In this document: in pieces, positions 42,455-50,597 of the stretch
Numbering within the stretch: the stretch's first letter is position 1
How the letters are laid out: each line of letters opens with the position of its first letter
DNA from: G020348185 sp964525045
Lineage (GTDB): Bacteria; Nitrospirota; Nitrospiria; Nitrospirales; UBA8639
DNA: 64,000 bases
Reading direction: 5' to 3'
Assembly (NCBI GenBank): GCA_964525045.1
Contig: CAZGFD010000019.1
Span: forward strand, 1-64,000
Made by a program: the position numbers and the translations under genes
Notes under the pieces: model-generated
Told to the model about the DNA's origin: nothing
The model's database searches: none
Seen by the model: only the letters and a program-made list of their open reading frames with translations

Positions 42455-43861
42455 TCAAGGATTTTTCGGACTTTCTCCCTCATCTTTTGCCGGATCTGAT
42501 TCGACAACTTCTGAAAGATCACAGCCAATACCGTCCTGTTCACGGTTCGAATCTTGTTCTTGATAGAGAAGTTCCAAGTCACTGATCAAGCTCGTGTCAG
42601 GAAGGTCAAAAAATCGTCGGGCGACCTCAATAAAGGCAAATCCGTTATTGGATTGAGCCTCTGATTTAAGAGTCACCAGAGGACCGTGCAAGAGTTTATT
42701 GACTATCGCCGACGCGAGTCCCTCAACCGCTTGGCGTTCTTTCGTGCTGAGATTCCCTAGGCGAGTCAGGGCCTTTTCCACTTCTGAGCGTTTAATTTCA
42801 TCAGCTCGTTTTCGAAGGGCCACAATGGTTGGCTTGGCTTCAAGACCTCGTACCCATGATTGCATAATGGTGACTTCTTCCGTCACCATATCTTCAGCCT
42901 TATCCGCTTCTTTTCGACGCTCCTCCTGATTTTGACCAACATGACTTTTTAAGTCATCGATATCAAACAAAAAGGCGTTATCCACATCCTTCACCGCCGG
43001 ATCAATATTACGGGGAACCGAAATATCGATTAAAAACATAGGACGATTCATCCGTTCTTGAATCGATCGCTGGACATCCTCGCTCAAAATGACATATTGG
43101 GATGCCCCAGTCGCACATAGGACAATATCGGCCTTTGGCAAAATGCGCGGAAATTCGTCAAATGAAATCGCAGATCCCCCAAATCGTTCGGCCAAATCTT
43201 CCGCACGCTGGCTGTTTCTCGTTGTCAGAAACACCTGTTTGACCCCATGATTGACCAAATGGTGAGCGGCTAACTTTCCCATTTCTCCTGCACCGACCAA
43301 CAAAACGGTTTTCTCGGCCAGATTGGAAAATACCTTCTTGGCCAATTCAACCGCAGCGTAACTGATTGAGACCGCATATTCGGCAATTCGGGTTTTTGTC
43401 CGAACCCCTTTTCCAACCGAAATAGCTTTTTTCACTAGTTTATTAAGAATCACCCCGCTTGTTCGGTGCGCAAGAGTTAATTCAAAGGCATCTTTGACCT
43501 GACCAAGAATTTGAGGTTCCCCAATCACCATGGAATCCAGACTGGTCGCCACACGAAACAAATGCCGAATCGCATGTTCATCCGCGTAGCGATACAAATG
43601 AGGAAACAGATGCTCCGCGGATACTGCCAGATGGGTCGAGACTAAAAAGTCCTGGACATGAGTAAAGCCCGCATCAGGGTCCTCAACGACCGCATAAACC
43701 TCGACACGATTACAGGTCGCCAGGAACATCCCTTCTTTGACACTTGGGTAGCTCAAAAGCCGGGTTAAGGCTTCTCCCATGCGACTTTCCGGAATCGCCA
43801 GGAGCTCGCGTAATTCAACAGGAGCGGTCTTGTGGCTAAGGCCAACCACAATAATATTCAT
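42455..43861 (-). CDS. hemA: Glutamyl-tRNA reductase
   Basis: Reduces glutamyl-tRNA to glutamate-1-semialdehyde, the entry to C5-pathway haem synthesis. From the ATG at 43861 (468 residues) the protein reads MNIIVVGLSHKTAPVELRE. The catalytic cysteine is Cys50 (FLATCNRVEVYAV), with the NADPH-binding VLLVGAGEMGKLAAHHL and the C-terminal dimerisation helices. Placing Cys50 at the family position supports this start over an open extension of 61 codons. The start overlaps the ccsA stop by 4 bp. The acidic tail (about 25 residues) is variable. Confidence 0.96.
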   Translation of the reverse strand: MNIIVVGLSHKTAPVELRELLAIPESRMGEALTRLLSYPSVKEGMFLATCNRVEVYAVVEDPDAGFTHVQDFLVSTHLAVSAEHLFPHLYRYADEHAIRHLFRVATSLDSMVIGEPQILGQVKDAFELTLAHRTSGVILNKLVKKAISVGKGVRTKTRIAEYAVSISYAAVELAKKVFSNLAEKTVLLVGAGEMGKLAAHHLVNHGVKQVFLTTRNSQRAEDLAERFGGSAISFDEFPRILPKADIVLCATGASQYVILSEDVQRSIQERMNRPMFLIDISVPRNIDPAVKDVDNAFLFDIDDLKSHVGQNQEERRKEADKAEDMVTEEVTIMQSWVRGLEAKPTIVALRKRADEIKRSEVEKALTRLGNLSTKERQAVEGLASAIVNKLLHGPLVTLKSEAQSNNGFAFIEVARRFFDLPDTSLISDLELLYQEQDSNREQDGIGCDLSEVVESDPAKDEGESPKNP

Positions 43862-44667
43862 AAGATCCCCAATGGACCGTGATTCTTTAAGAGGACACCG
43901 ACAAACGTGAGTATCACGCCGGCAAAACCCACGATGGTCAGATAGGCGGCCTTTTTTGCCCGCCAACCGACCGTTACTCGGCCCAGCAGTACCGCAAAAT
44001 AAAAGATCCACGTGACTAACGCCAATATTTGCTCCGGATTCCAACTAAGATACGTGCCTAAGGTCAATTGTGCAGATAACGCCCCTGTCAGAATACCTAA
44101 CGTGAGAAAGGGAAAGCCGAGCAGAATGGAGCGTTGATTTAGGGAGTCTAAAGAGTCAAGGGGGGGGAGTTTGGAATATAAGACATTGAACTGTTTAGAT
44201 TTCAACAGACGATCCTGCATGACATACATCAGGCCGGCAACGAATGCGACGGCAAATCCTACAGCCCCGAGCATGCTCAAAATGACATGGACCCAGATAG
44301 TCCGAAAGAAGGGGTGAAGATCTTGGGTTTCGGCCGGCGCGATGCTTGCTGAGATAAGGGACAAAAATGCCAGTGGGAGAATAAACGCTCCCAGGACCTT
44401 CAACCCTCGCTTCAAGGCCACGCCAAGAAACACTAACACCAAGGCCCATGCAAAAAATGACATGGCTCCCTTAAACGTCATGATTGGCACGTCGTCAACC
44501 ATCACAACCGCAATAAGAAGCGCAAAGGTGTGGAACGCACATCCTATTCCCGCGATGATGAGGGCCCATTTGGATAGGACCTCCGACCGACGTAATAGGT
44601 AGATGAGAAACAACACCGTTCCCCCAAAGTAGAGGGCCATTGTCACCTGAAATAAGATTCCCGTCAT
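43858..44667 (-). CDS. CcsA/HemX-like cytochrome c assembly membrane protein
   Basis: A 269-residue integral membrane protein with about eight predicted helices, matching the CytC_asm family (IWVHVILSMLGAVGFAVAFVAGLMYV, then GTYLSWNPEQILALVTWIFYF). The Trp-rich haem motif of true CcsA/CcmC is reduced to YLSWNPEQ. It may therefore be a HemX-type protein influencing HemA rather than a haem lyase component. The 4-bp overlap with hemA supports a link to haem synthesis. It is the first gene behind a strong promoter. Confidence 0.85.
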   Translation of the reverse strand: MTGILFQVTMALYFGGTVLFLIYLLRRSEVLSKWALIIAGIGCAFHTFALLIAVVMVDDVPIMTFKGAMSFFAWALVLVFLGVALKRGLKVLGAFILPLAFLSLISASIAPAETQDLHPFFRTIWVHVILSMLGAVGFAVAFVAGLMYVMQDRLLKSKQFNVLYSKLPPLDSLDSLNQRSILLGFPFLTLGILTGALSAQLTLGTYLSWNPEQILALVTWIFYFAVLLGRVTVGWRAKKAAYLTIVGFAGVILTFVGVLLKNHGPLGIL

Positions 44668-44734
44668 TGAATCTTTCTCTATAAAATTAGAAGCTTATGT
44701 CGTGACCCACCTGAGGCATACATACCCACGATGG

Positions 44735-44763
44735 AGTATAGACGCGGTCCAAATAGAGGTCAA
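44735..44763 (-). promoter_or_regulatory. Strong sigma70-type promoter of the ccsA-hem operon
   Basis: TTGACC (44763-44758) and TATACT (44740-44735), minus strand, 17 bp apart. The start site would lie about 60 nt before the ccsA ATG. No other promoter of this quality is seen until ftsH, so it probably drives the haem genes. Confidence 0.7.
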
Positions 44764-44892
44764 GGAATTCGACAGACTGGTACAGGGGGCCGGGATTACA
44801 CCCCCGGAATCATTGAACTTTGACCATAAAACTTGTTAGGGAGGATATGATCAGAATAATTGGCTTAATCTTCTTTGGGAAAGACTGCGACC

Positions 44893-45606
44893 ATGGGTGG
44901 GACATTGTTTATTGTCAGCACGCCAATTGGGAATTTGGAAGATATCACCTTCCGAGCCATTCGAACCCTCAAAGAGGCGACCACTATCGCTGCTGAGGAT
45001 ACGAGACGAACCAAAAAACTCTGTACGCATTATGGTATCGGAACCCCCCTGACCAGTTATCATGACTTCAATAAAGAAGAAAAAACGCCGGTTTTCCTTC
45101 AACGCCTCCAAGAAGGGAATCACATCGCCCTCGTTTCCGACGCAGGCACCCCCTTAATTTCCGATCCGGGATTTTATTTAGTCAGACAGGCCATCGCTGC
45201 CAAGATTCCTATTGTGCCAATCCCCGGACCTTCTGCAGTGCTGGCCGCGTTGGTCGCTTCCGGCTTTCCTACAGATGCTTTCACATTTGATGGATTTGTC
45301 CCTCGAAAATCGGGGGCGAGGCTTCAACTTTTCAAGCGATTGGACGATGAGGGACGAACCACTATCCTTTTTGAGACGCCACATCGGCTCCGATCAACCC
45401 TTGAGGCCCTTCGAGAAACGGTTGGCGATCGAATCCTCGGGATCGCGAGGGAATTAACGAAACTCCATGAGGAAATTTTGCGTGGAACGGCTGACGAAAT
45501 TCTTCAATCCGGTCTGGCACAGCGGATTAAAGGTGAAGTCACAATCATTATTGAGGGAAAACCTGGAAAAAAACGGAAGGCTTCACGATCTCAGTCGAGG
45601 GATTGA
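44893..45606 (+). CDS. rsmI: 16S rRNA (cytidine-1402 2'-O)-methyltransferase
   Basis: Methylates the 2'-OH of C1402 in the 16S rRNA decoding site using SAM. A tetrapyrrole-methylase-fold protein, it shows LFIVSTPIGNLEDITFRA, EDTRRTKKL and VSDAGTPLISDPGFYLV, then the PGPSAVLAALVASG segment and ETPHRL. The ATG at 44893 matches the family N-terminus; a TTG six codons upstream is weaker. It is divergent from ccsA and its last 16 bp overlap the convergent TusA-like gene. Confidence 0.95.
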   Translation: MGGTLFIVSTPIGNLEDITFRAIRTLKEATTIAAEDTRRTKKLCTHYGIGTPLTSYHDFNKEEKTPVFLQRLQEGNHIALVSDAGTPLISDPGFYLVRQAIAAKIPIVPIPGPSAVLAALVASGFPTDAFTFDGFVPRKSGARLQLFKRLDDEGRTTILFETPHRLRSTLEALRETVGDRILGIARELTKLHEEILRGTADEILQSGLAQRIKGEVTIIIEGKPGKKRKASRSQSRD

Positions 45607-45878
45607 TGATCCTCTTGCTTTCGAATAAAGATTCGAAAAGCACCTTCAAAGGGTTCCTGTCCGAGAACAACATGTCCTTCGTTTCGAATACTCTGAGGAA
45701 CATTTCGAATGGGATCTCCTTCATCTAATACGACTGCCAAGACTTCGCCAGAAACCATCCCTTCCAGCTTCAGTTTGGTCTTCACAAAATTATACGGGCA
45801 AATAACCCCGCGGAGATCCATTTCCTCCAGAACTTGAAATCCTCCAGAGGAAATTTCCCTGTTCTCGGATTCATCCAT
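45591..45878 (-). CDS. TusA-family sulfur carrier-like protein
   Basis: About 95 residues with the SirA/TusA beta-alpha fold: EMDLRGVICPYNFVKTKLKLE, with the Cys-Pro motif, then GEVLAVVLDEGDPIRNVP and a final strand. The CP cysteine carries persulfide in TusA. The frame can be read from an ATG at 45902, but those first eight codons (MKSEIFLK) come from a TTTCAGATCTC repeat, so ATG 45878 is preferred; neither has a clear ribosome-binding site. It overlaps rsmI tail to tail by 16 bp. Confidence 0.85.
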   Translation of the reverse strand: MDESENREISSGGFQVLEEMDLRGVICPYNFVKTKLKLEGMVSGEVLAVVLDEGDPIRNVPQSIRNEGHVVLGQEPFEGAFRIFIRKQEDHQSLD

Positions 45879-45888
45879 TTTCAGAAAG

Positions 45889-45987
45889 ATTTCAGATTTC
45901 AAATCTCAGATCTCAAAATTAGGATTTCAGATCTCACATTTCAGATCTTAATTCTGAGATTTGAGATTTGAAATATGAGATTTCAGG
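45889..45987. repeat. TTTCAGATCTC element, imperfect hairpin
   Basis: The left part has TTTCAGATTTCAAATCTCAG and related words. The right part (about 45951-45987) has the complementary CTGAGATTTGAGATTTGAAA. The arms can fold together. It sits directly upstream of the TusA-like gene. Related elements are at 57985 and 63197. Confidence 0.65.
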
Positions 45988-46025
45988 TAACCTTGAAACA
46001 TTGTAGTTAATACCTGAATTCATAG

Positions 46026-46066
46026 AAAAAGAGCGTACTGGAATTAACATCACCAGCACGCTCTTT
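46026..46066 (-). terminator. Intrinsic terminator of the 46098 gene
   Basis: On the minus strand AAAGAGCGT pairs with ACGCTCTTT, extended inward by CTGG/CCAG, and followed by five T residues (46030-46026). It lies 30 bp beyond the stop codon. Confidence 0.85.
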
Positions 46067-46097
46067 ATACTTAAGCCCTCCAACAGGAATTGATGTA

Positions 46098-46862
46098 TTA
46101 CTGAATCGTTCCCTTATTGAAGTTCTTGCGATCATCTCCGTAATCTGTAGCAATGGTCTTATCAGTCCGGCCATTCACCGTATCCGGCTGAGGGGCACAT
46201 TGCCAACATGGAGCTGCTCCGGTCATGGTACCAACGCTGGTTGTTATTCCTGAATTTACCACACCAGGTTGAATTCCCCCTTCGGGTACGCCCGTATAAC
46301 TCCCCCCGGTTGCAGGTAAGGCCGCGGCATTGGTCGGATCGGGTCGTTGGCCCAACCCACCGCCAAAATTAGGATTGTTCTCACCGCCTAATAATTGGCT
46401 TCCCTCTAACACGTAAACGGTTCTCACCATCTTGCGTCCAGTGCCAAAAGGATGCTGAGGAGTGGTTTCATCTTGAACGGCTACGGCAACATAATCACCC
46501 CTCGTCACCGCCTTCAAATTCTCCATATTGGTTTGACCATCAAAATAGAAAGTCTGTAAATTGAGTCCCCCTCTAAGCGTCTGCCTCTCATCTTGGGAAC
46601 TTCCTCCCATCTGGATGAGGAGTTGTCCCATGGCATTATTTATGGCCACTACCTCTCCTTGAACGGTGGAAGTCTCAAGAAAATTATCGATGTACCGCCC
46701 CATATCACCCGCATCCATAACCCGAGACCTGTCTCCCACGCCTTGTGACTCTCCAACGCCTGTGCCAAATCCTACATGCTGCGGCGCCCGCTCCTGCGCC
46801 ACGGCCACGCCCACTGAGGCTGCAAGAATAATGGCTGTTCCGAAATACCCTACCTTCCTCAT
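46098..46862 (-). CDS. Exported protein of unknown function
   Basis: A 254-residue protein with a clear signal peptide (MRKVGYFGTAIILAASVGVAVA, cleavage before QERAP). The mature part begins Gly-rich. Residues about 65-150 look like an OB-like beta domain (TVQGEVVAINNAMGQLLIQMGG, then LKAVTRGDYVAVAVQD). The C-terminus is low-complexity Gly/Pro/Thr with a CWQC pair. No family recognised. It is monocistronic, with a near-consensus promoter, an AAGGAGG site and a strong terminator, which suggests high expression. Confidence 0.75.
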   Translation of the reverse strand: MRKVGYFGTAIILAASVGVAVAQERAPQHVGFGTGVGESQGVGDRSRVMDAGDMGRYIDNFLETSTVQGEVVAINNAMGQLLIQMGGSSQDERQTLRGGLNLQTFYFDGQTNMENLKAVTRGDYVAVAVQDETTPQHPFGTGRKMVRTVYVLEGSQLLGGENNPNFGGGLGQRPDPTNAAALPATGGSYTGVPEGGIQPGVVNSGITTSVGTMTGAAPCWQCAPQPDTVNGRTDKTIATDYGDDRKNFNKGTIQ

Positions 46863-46948
46863 GTGGCTCCTCCTTGGAAGTGTGAGTTAATAATCAAAAA
46901 AATGATAATTGACCAAATTTAGATTTCTTTCCTAGTTAAGGGGACTCA

Positions 46949-46977
46949 AATATAGTCAACTAGGCCGGTCGTGTCAA
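46949..46977 (-). promoter_or_regulatory. Near-consensus sigma70 promoter of the 46098 gene
   Basis: TTGACA (46977-46972) and TATATT (46954-46949), minus strand, exactly 17 bp apart. It predicts a leader of about 80 nt before the ATG at 46862. Confidence 0.8.
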
Positions 46978-47057
46978 GTAAAATCCTTGTTTGTTCTTTC
47001 AAATCTAGAAAATATTAACACCTGGCAAACTCGCAAAACAATGACCTTGTCTTACTT

Positions 47058-47145
<88 letters not shown>

Positions 47146-47162
47146 AGGATGATAAGGTTGGA

Positions 47163-47191
47163 TTACTACCATGATCCCAGGGTTAGGTCAA
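47163..47191 (-). promoter_or_regulatory. Possible promoter of tRNA-Leu
   Basis: TTGACC (47191-47186) and TAGTAA (47168-47163), minus strand, 17 bp apart, ending 18 bp before the mature tRNA 5' end. The -10 is weak. Confidence 0.4.
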
Positions 47192-47259
47192 TGAGCAATA
47201 AGATGTTGATATCGCGAATTTTTTCACCATCCTTAGAGAATTATAACATTGACCTCAAT

Positions 47260-49938
47260 TTATCCTACAGAACCTAACTCAAATTTTCCTCCCCAGCTCC
47301 TCAGCATTGAGGTTTTCAAAGCCTTATGCTCAGGAAAGTTCAGTTCCGGGTCTTTCTTCATTAATGAAAGAGTTTCATTCCGTGCTCGAATAAGCAGGGC
47401 GTGGTCCCTGACCAGATCAGCCACTCGAAAATCGAGGCCTCCCCATTGGCGAACTCCCAGGAAATCTCCCGGTCCTCGAATTTTTAAATCTTCTTCGGCC
47501 AATTGAAATCCATCTGAACATCGGACTAATATTTCAAGCCGTTTTCGCGCCGATGAGGCAGAGCCCCCTGAGGCCCTTAGGGTTGGGAATACCGGGGAGT
47601 TTCCCGCCCCCAAAGGAATCTGTCCATTCCTGGGACCAGGTCCCTCATAAGTTGCTGATCTTCCTGACCTTCCAATCAATAGGCAATAGGCCTGATCCGA
47701 TCCACGCCCTACACGTCCGCGTAATTGGTGCAATTGAGCCAAGCCAAAACGGTCGGCATCTTCGATGAGCATCACACTGGCATTTGGGACATCGACCCCC
47801 ACTTCAATGACTGTCGTGGCAACCAAAATATGTATGGTCCCGTTTTTAAACCCGTTCATAACGTTTTGCTTTTCTTTGGATTTCATTCGTCCATGCAACA
47901 GGCCAATACGTTGTGTCGGAAACTCGTCTTGTTGCAACCTCTCGGCAGCCTGGATGGCGGCTTGTACATCAAGTTTTTCCGATTGTTCGACCAGCGGATA
48001 GACTATATAGCCCTGTCGTCCAGCTTCCACCTCTTTTCGCAATATCGCATAGGCACGAGATTTGTCACTCGCCCGATATAAACGGGTGTGAACAGGTTTC
48101 CGGCCGGGGGGGAGTTGGTCAATGACAGAGACATCCAGATCTCCGTAGACCGTCAGAGACAGGGTCCGGGGAATTGGCGTGGCCGTCATCACCAAGACAT
48201 CGGGGCGCTCACCTCCCTTGCCCCTCAATCGAGCCCGCTGTAACACTCCAAATTTATGTTGTTCATCAATAACCACAAGACCAAGCTTTAGAAAATGGAC
48301 ATCTGGTTGAAGGAGGGCATGAGTCCCGATCGCGATCCGGACTTCGCCGGAATGAAGTTTCTCTAAAGTTTGTTTGCGCTCCCGTTTCGACTGTCCGCCT
48401 TTTAAAAGAACAGATTTGAGTCCAAGGGCTCGGAAATACGGTAACAGCGTAAAATAATGTTGCTCACTTAACACTTCCGTCGGCGCCATCAGAGCAGCTT
48501 GATACCCCGAACCACAGGCCATGAGGATGGCATGAAGGGCGACGACCGTTTTCCCTGATCCCACGTCACCTTGAATCAGCCGATTCATACATTTCGTTTG
48601 AGCCATATCGCTGCGAATTTCCTCAATTACCCGTTCCTGGGCCGGAGTCAATGAAAACGGCAGTTTTGACTGAAGTTTTTTCACCAACTCATGGTGTCCG
48701 GAGAACGAAATCCCCTGAGATTCTGTCTTCACCATCCTGCGCCGAATCGCCAACGCTAATTGCAACGAAAAAAATTCTTCAAAAATTAAACGTCGATGTG
48801 CGGATGTGGTTCCCTGGTTCAGTTGATCAATGTCTTCCCCGCCACTTGGAAAATGTAATTGCCCTAACGCATCTGCAAGGGAGGGAAGTCGAAGGCGAGT
48901 GGTGAGGTTCGCAGGAAAAATTTCCTCGACCGCATGCCCAAATTGATGGTGTAGCCCGCGAAGGATGCGACGGATCTGACGGGAGGTCAACCCTCTGGTT
49001 TCATGATAGACCGGAACAATTCCACCCACGTCCTTGTCGAGATCTTCCTTCTGGATAATTTCATATTGTGGGCCACGCATCTGAAAAGACCTGTTGCGAT
49101 TTCGATTCACCGACACCATCCCGTTCATCAACACTTGGGTCCCATCCGTCATTATCTTTTCCAGATACGGTTGGTTAAAAAATACGCATTCCAATAGACC
49201 GGACTTGTCATCCACCACGACGTTGAGCATCATTAACCCTCGGCGGGCCGTCCGATGTAAAGAATGCCCTGTAATCGTTCCGCATACGGTCGCCTTCATC
49301 CCGGGTTGAAGGGAACGAATGGATGAAATGACTGATCGGTCCTCATATCGCCAAGGAACAAACCATAAGGCATCTTCAATGGTGACCACTCCGAGTTTTT
49401 TCAATAACGCCGCCCGATTGGGTCCTACCCCTTTGGCATATTGCACTGACATGTCTGAGAGGGCTTCTTTCTGTCTTGTGCCTTTGAGCCCTTCAGCCCT
49501 CGGTTCTTCAATAGAGAATTGAGCGGCTAATCCGTCGGGATTTTCACCCCTGGCTCTACCCTCAGTCGATTCCTGAAGACCGGAAGGGGGAATGGATCCC
49601 AATTCCTTAAGCTGCGATCGGCGGTATTTCTGAAGTCGAACCAGAATCCTCTGTCCCTCAGTTATGCGAAGCTCACGCTCTTTCCGATCCAGAGCGTCAT
49701 CGTAACCCGTAAATACCTGCTTCAAATGCAACAAAGTGGTTTCTATTGGAGGAGGCAGAAAGGTTCCTCGCAAAATCTGCATGATATGATTTGTTACGTC
49801 GGTTCCCAGGTTTTCATTCCTGGACTGCCGGGAGGATAAAGATTGACTGGCGATTTGGATAAGCCATTCCAGGTGGGAAAAGGATTGGTCCCAAGAATGA
49901 GGGGCCTCAGCCCCATCAGATTCAGGTTGAGAGATCAT
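47260..49938 (-). CDS. recG: ATP-dependent DNA helicase RecG
   Basis: Branch-migrates Holliday junctions and remodels stalled forks. It shows the wedge/OB domain (VQYAKGVGPNRAALLKKLGV and on), helicase motif I GDVGSGKTVVALHA, the DEAD-like VIDEQHKFG, motif III MTATPIPRT, and the C-terminal motif V/VI region (TTVIEVGVDVPNA, QLRGRVGRG). At about 892 residues it is some 200 longer than typical RecG. The excess is an N-terminal extension of about 165 residues, helical and then low-complexity, plus a Gly/Ser/Pro-rich insertion of about 35 residues after QAYCLLIG. The ATG at 49938 is preferred to a TTG four codons upstream. Confidence 0.95.
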   Translation of the reverse strand: MISQPESDGAEAPHSWDQSFSHLEWLIQIASQSLSSRQSRNENLGTDVTNHIMQILRGTFLPPPIETTLLHLKQVFTGYDDALDRKERELRITEGQRILVRLQKYRRSQLKELGSIPPSGLQESTEGRARGENPDGLAAQFSIEEPRAEGLKGTRQKEALSDMSVQYAKGVGPNRAALLKKLGVVTIEDALWFVPWRYEDRSVISSIRSLQPGMKATVCGTITGHSLHRTARRGLMMLNVVVDDKSGLLECVFFNQPYLEKIMTDGTQVLMNGMVSVNRNRNRSFQMRGPQYEIIQKEDLDKDVGGIVPVYHETRGLTSRQIRRILRGLHHQFGHAVEEIFPANLTTRLRLPSLADALGQLHFPSGGEDIDQLNQGTTSAHRRLIFEEFFSLQLALAIRRRMVKTESQGISFSGHHELVKKLQSKLPFSLTPAQERVIEEIRSDMAQTKCMNRLIQGDVGSGKTVVALHAILMACGSGYQAALMAPTEVLSEQHYFTLLPYFRALGLKSVLLKGGQSKRERKQTLEKLHSGEVRIAIGTHALLQPDVHFLKLGLVVIDEQHKFGVLQRARLRGKGGERPDVLVMTATPIPRTLSLTVYGDLDVSVIDQLPPGRKPVHTRLYRASDKSRAYAILRKEVEAGRQGYIVYPLVEQSEKLDVQAAIQAAERLQQDEFPTQRIGLLHGRMKSKEKQNVMNGFKNGTIHILVATTVIEVGVDVPNASVMLIEDADRFGLAQLHQLRGRVGRGSDQAYCLLIGRSGRSATYEGPGPRNGQIPLGAGNSPVFPTLRASGGSASSARKRLEILVRCSDGFQLAEEDLKIRGPGDFLGVRQWGGLDFRVADLVRDHALLIRARNETLSLMKKDPELNFPEHKALKTSMLRSWGGKFELGSVG

Positions 49939-50057
49939 GCGGAAAGCCAAATTTGACCGGAGCCCCTACCCCAGGTGGGCTTGAGTTCAGAGGAAGTCCT
50001 ATGGTAACAAGCTTCTTTAGGCACTCACAATAAACGGAAAAGTAAGGAGTTCCGACC

Positions 50058-50249
50058 ATGGCCTTTGCCTGTGAAATATGTGGAAAAAAACGACAAGTAG
50101 GGAATAATGTCAGCCACGCTAACAATCGAACCAAGCGTGTATTTCGACCAAATCTCCAGATGGTCCGTGCCCTCGTCCGGGGAACCGCACGTCGTCTGCA
50201 GGTCTGTACCCGATGCCTTCGGTCAGGATTAGTACAGAAAGCTGTCTAA
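50058..50249 (+). CDS. rpmB: 50S ribosomal protein L28
   Basis: A 63-residue L28 of the large subunit. It carries two zinc-ribbon cysteine pairs, CEIC near the N-terminus and CTRC near the C-terminus, so this is the zinc-binding (C+) paralog. It shows the conserved GNNVSHANNRTKRVFRPNLQ. A strong ribosome-binding site (TAAGGAGT) precedes the ATG. It is divergent from recG and stands alone; L33 is not adjacent. Confidence 0.96.
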   Translation: MAFACEICGKKRQVGNNVSHANNRTKRVFRPNLQMVRALVRGTARRLQVCTRCLRSGLVQKAV

Positions 50250-50283
50250 TCATACCCAATTGTCGAGTCGGGAACTAATGACT

Positions 50284-50315
50284 CGGGTTCCAGGTTTCAG
50301 GTTCCCGGTTTCAGA
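50284..50315. repeat. GTTTCAGG-type spacer repeat
   Basis: Words CGGGTTCCAGG, TTTCAGG, TTCCCGG and TTTCAG in succession downstream of rpmB. Same family as 39002 and 57043. Confidence 0.55.
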
Positions 50316-50408
50316 TTAAGATTCGTTTTCCTCCTTTGCTCGCCTGAGTACCTTCCCAGCACCGTCTTCACTTTCCAGATGCGTAGGGACATAGGGCTCC
50401 CTTTAAAG

Positions 50409-50500
50409 AAATATCGAATATCGAACAAGGAATGTCGAATCATAAAAGGGGAAAGACTTAGTTCGACATTCGTTATTCCTTGTTCGACATTCGATATTCT
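50409..50500. repeat. AATATCGAACAAGGAAT element, long imperfect hairpin
   Basis: The left arm (50409-50443) has ATATCGAACAAGGAATGTCG and the right arm (50461-50500) its near complement (CGTTATTCCTTGTTCGACAT, then TCGATATTC). The loop is about 17 bp. It closely matches the element at 41161 but lacks the inner GGTGGGC hairpin. Confidence 0.7.
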
Positions 50501-50597
50501 CCTAGTTTACCTTGCCAAGTTACTCCGGATTCTTAGGTCCCTCGCTCCAATCCCGCCCCTTGCAACCTGAGACACATTCCCCTATATCCTATCTTCT

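Larger units (their letters stand above)
50250..50597. other. Repeat-filled spacer between rpmB and lnt
   Basis: Holds a GTTTCAGG-type repeat (50284-50315) and an AATATCGAACAAGGAAT hairpin element (50409-50500). No coding frame is supported. Confidence 0.6.

Noticed and set aside
43862..44044. 61-codon N-terminal extension of hemA
   Set aside because: It lies inside ccsA in another frame; the ATG at 43861 places the catalytic cysteine at family position 50.
44782..44805. GC-rich hairpin CCGGG-loop-CCCGG upstream of rsmI as a riboswitch or tRNA-like element
   Set aside because: Only a 5-bp stem with no conserved surrounding motif; no tRNA arms can be drawn.
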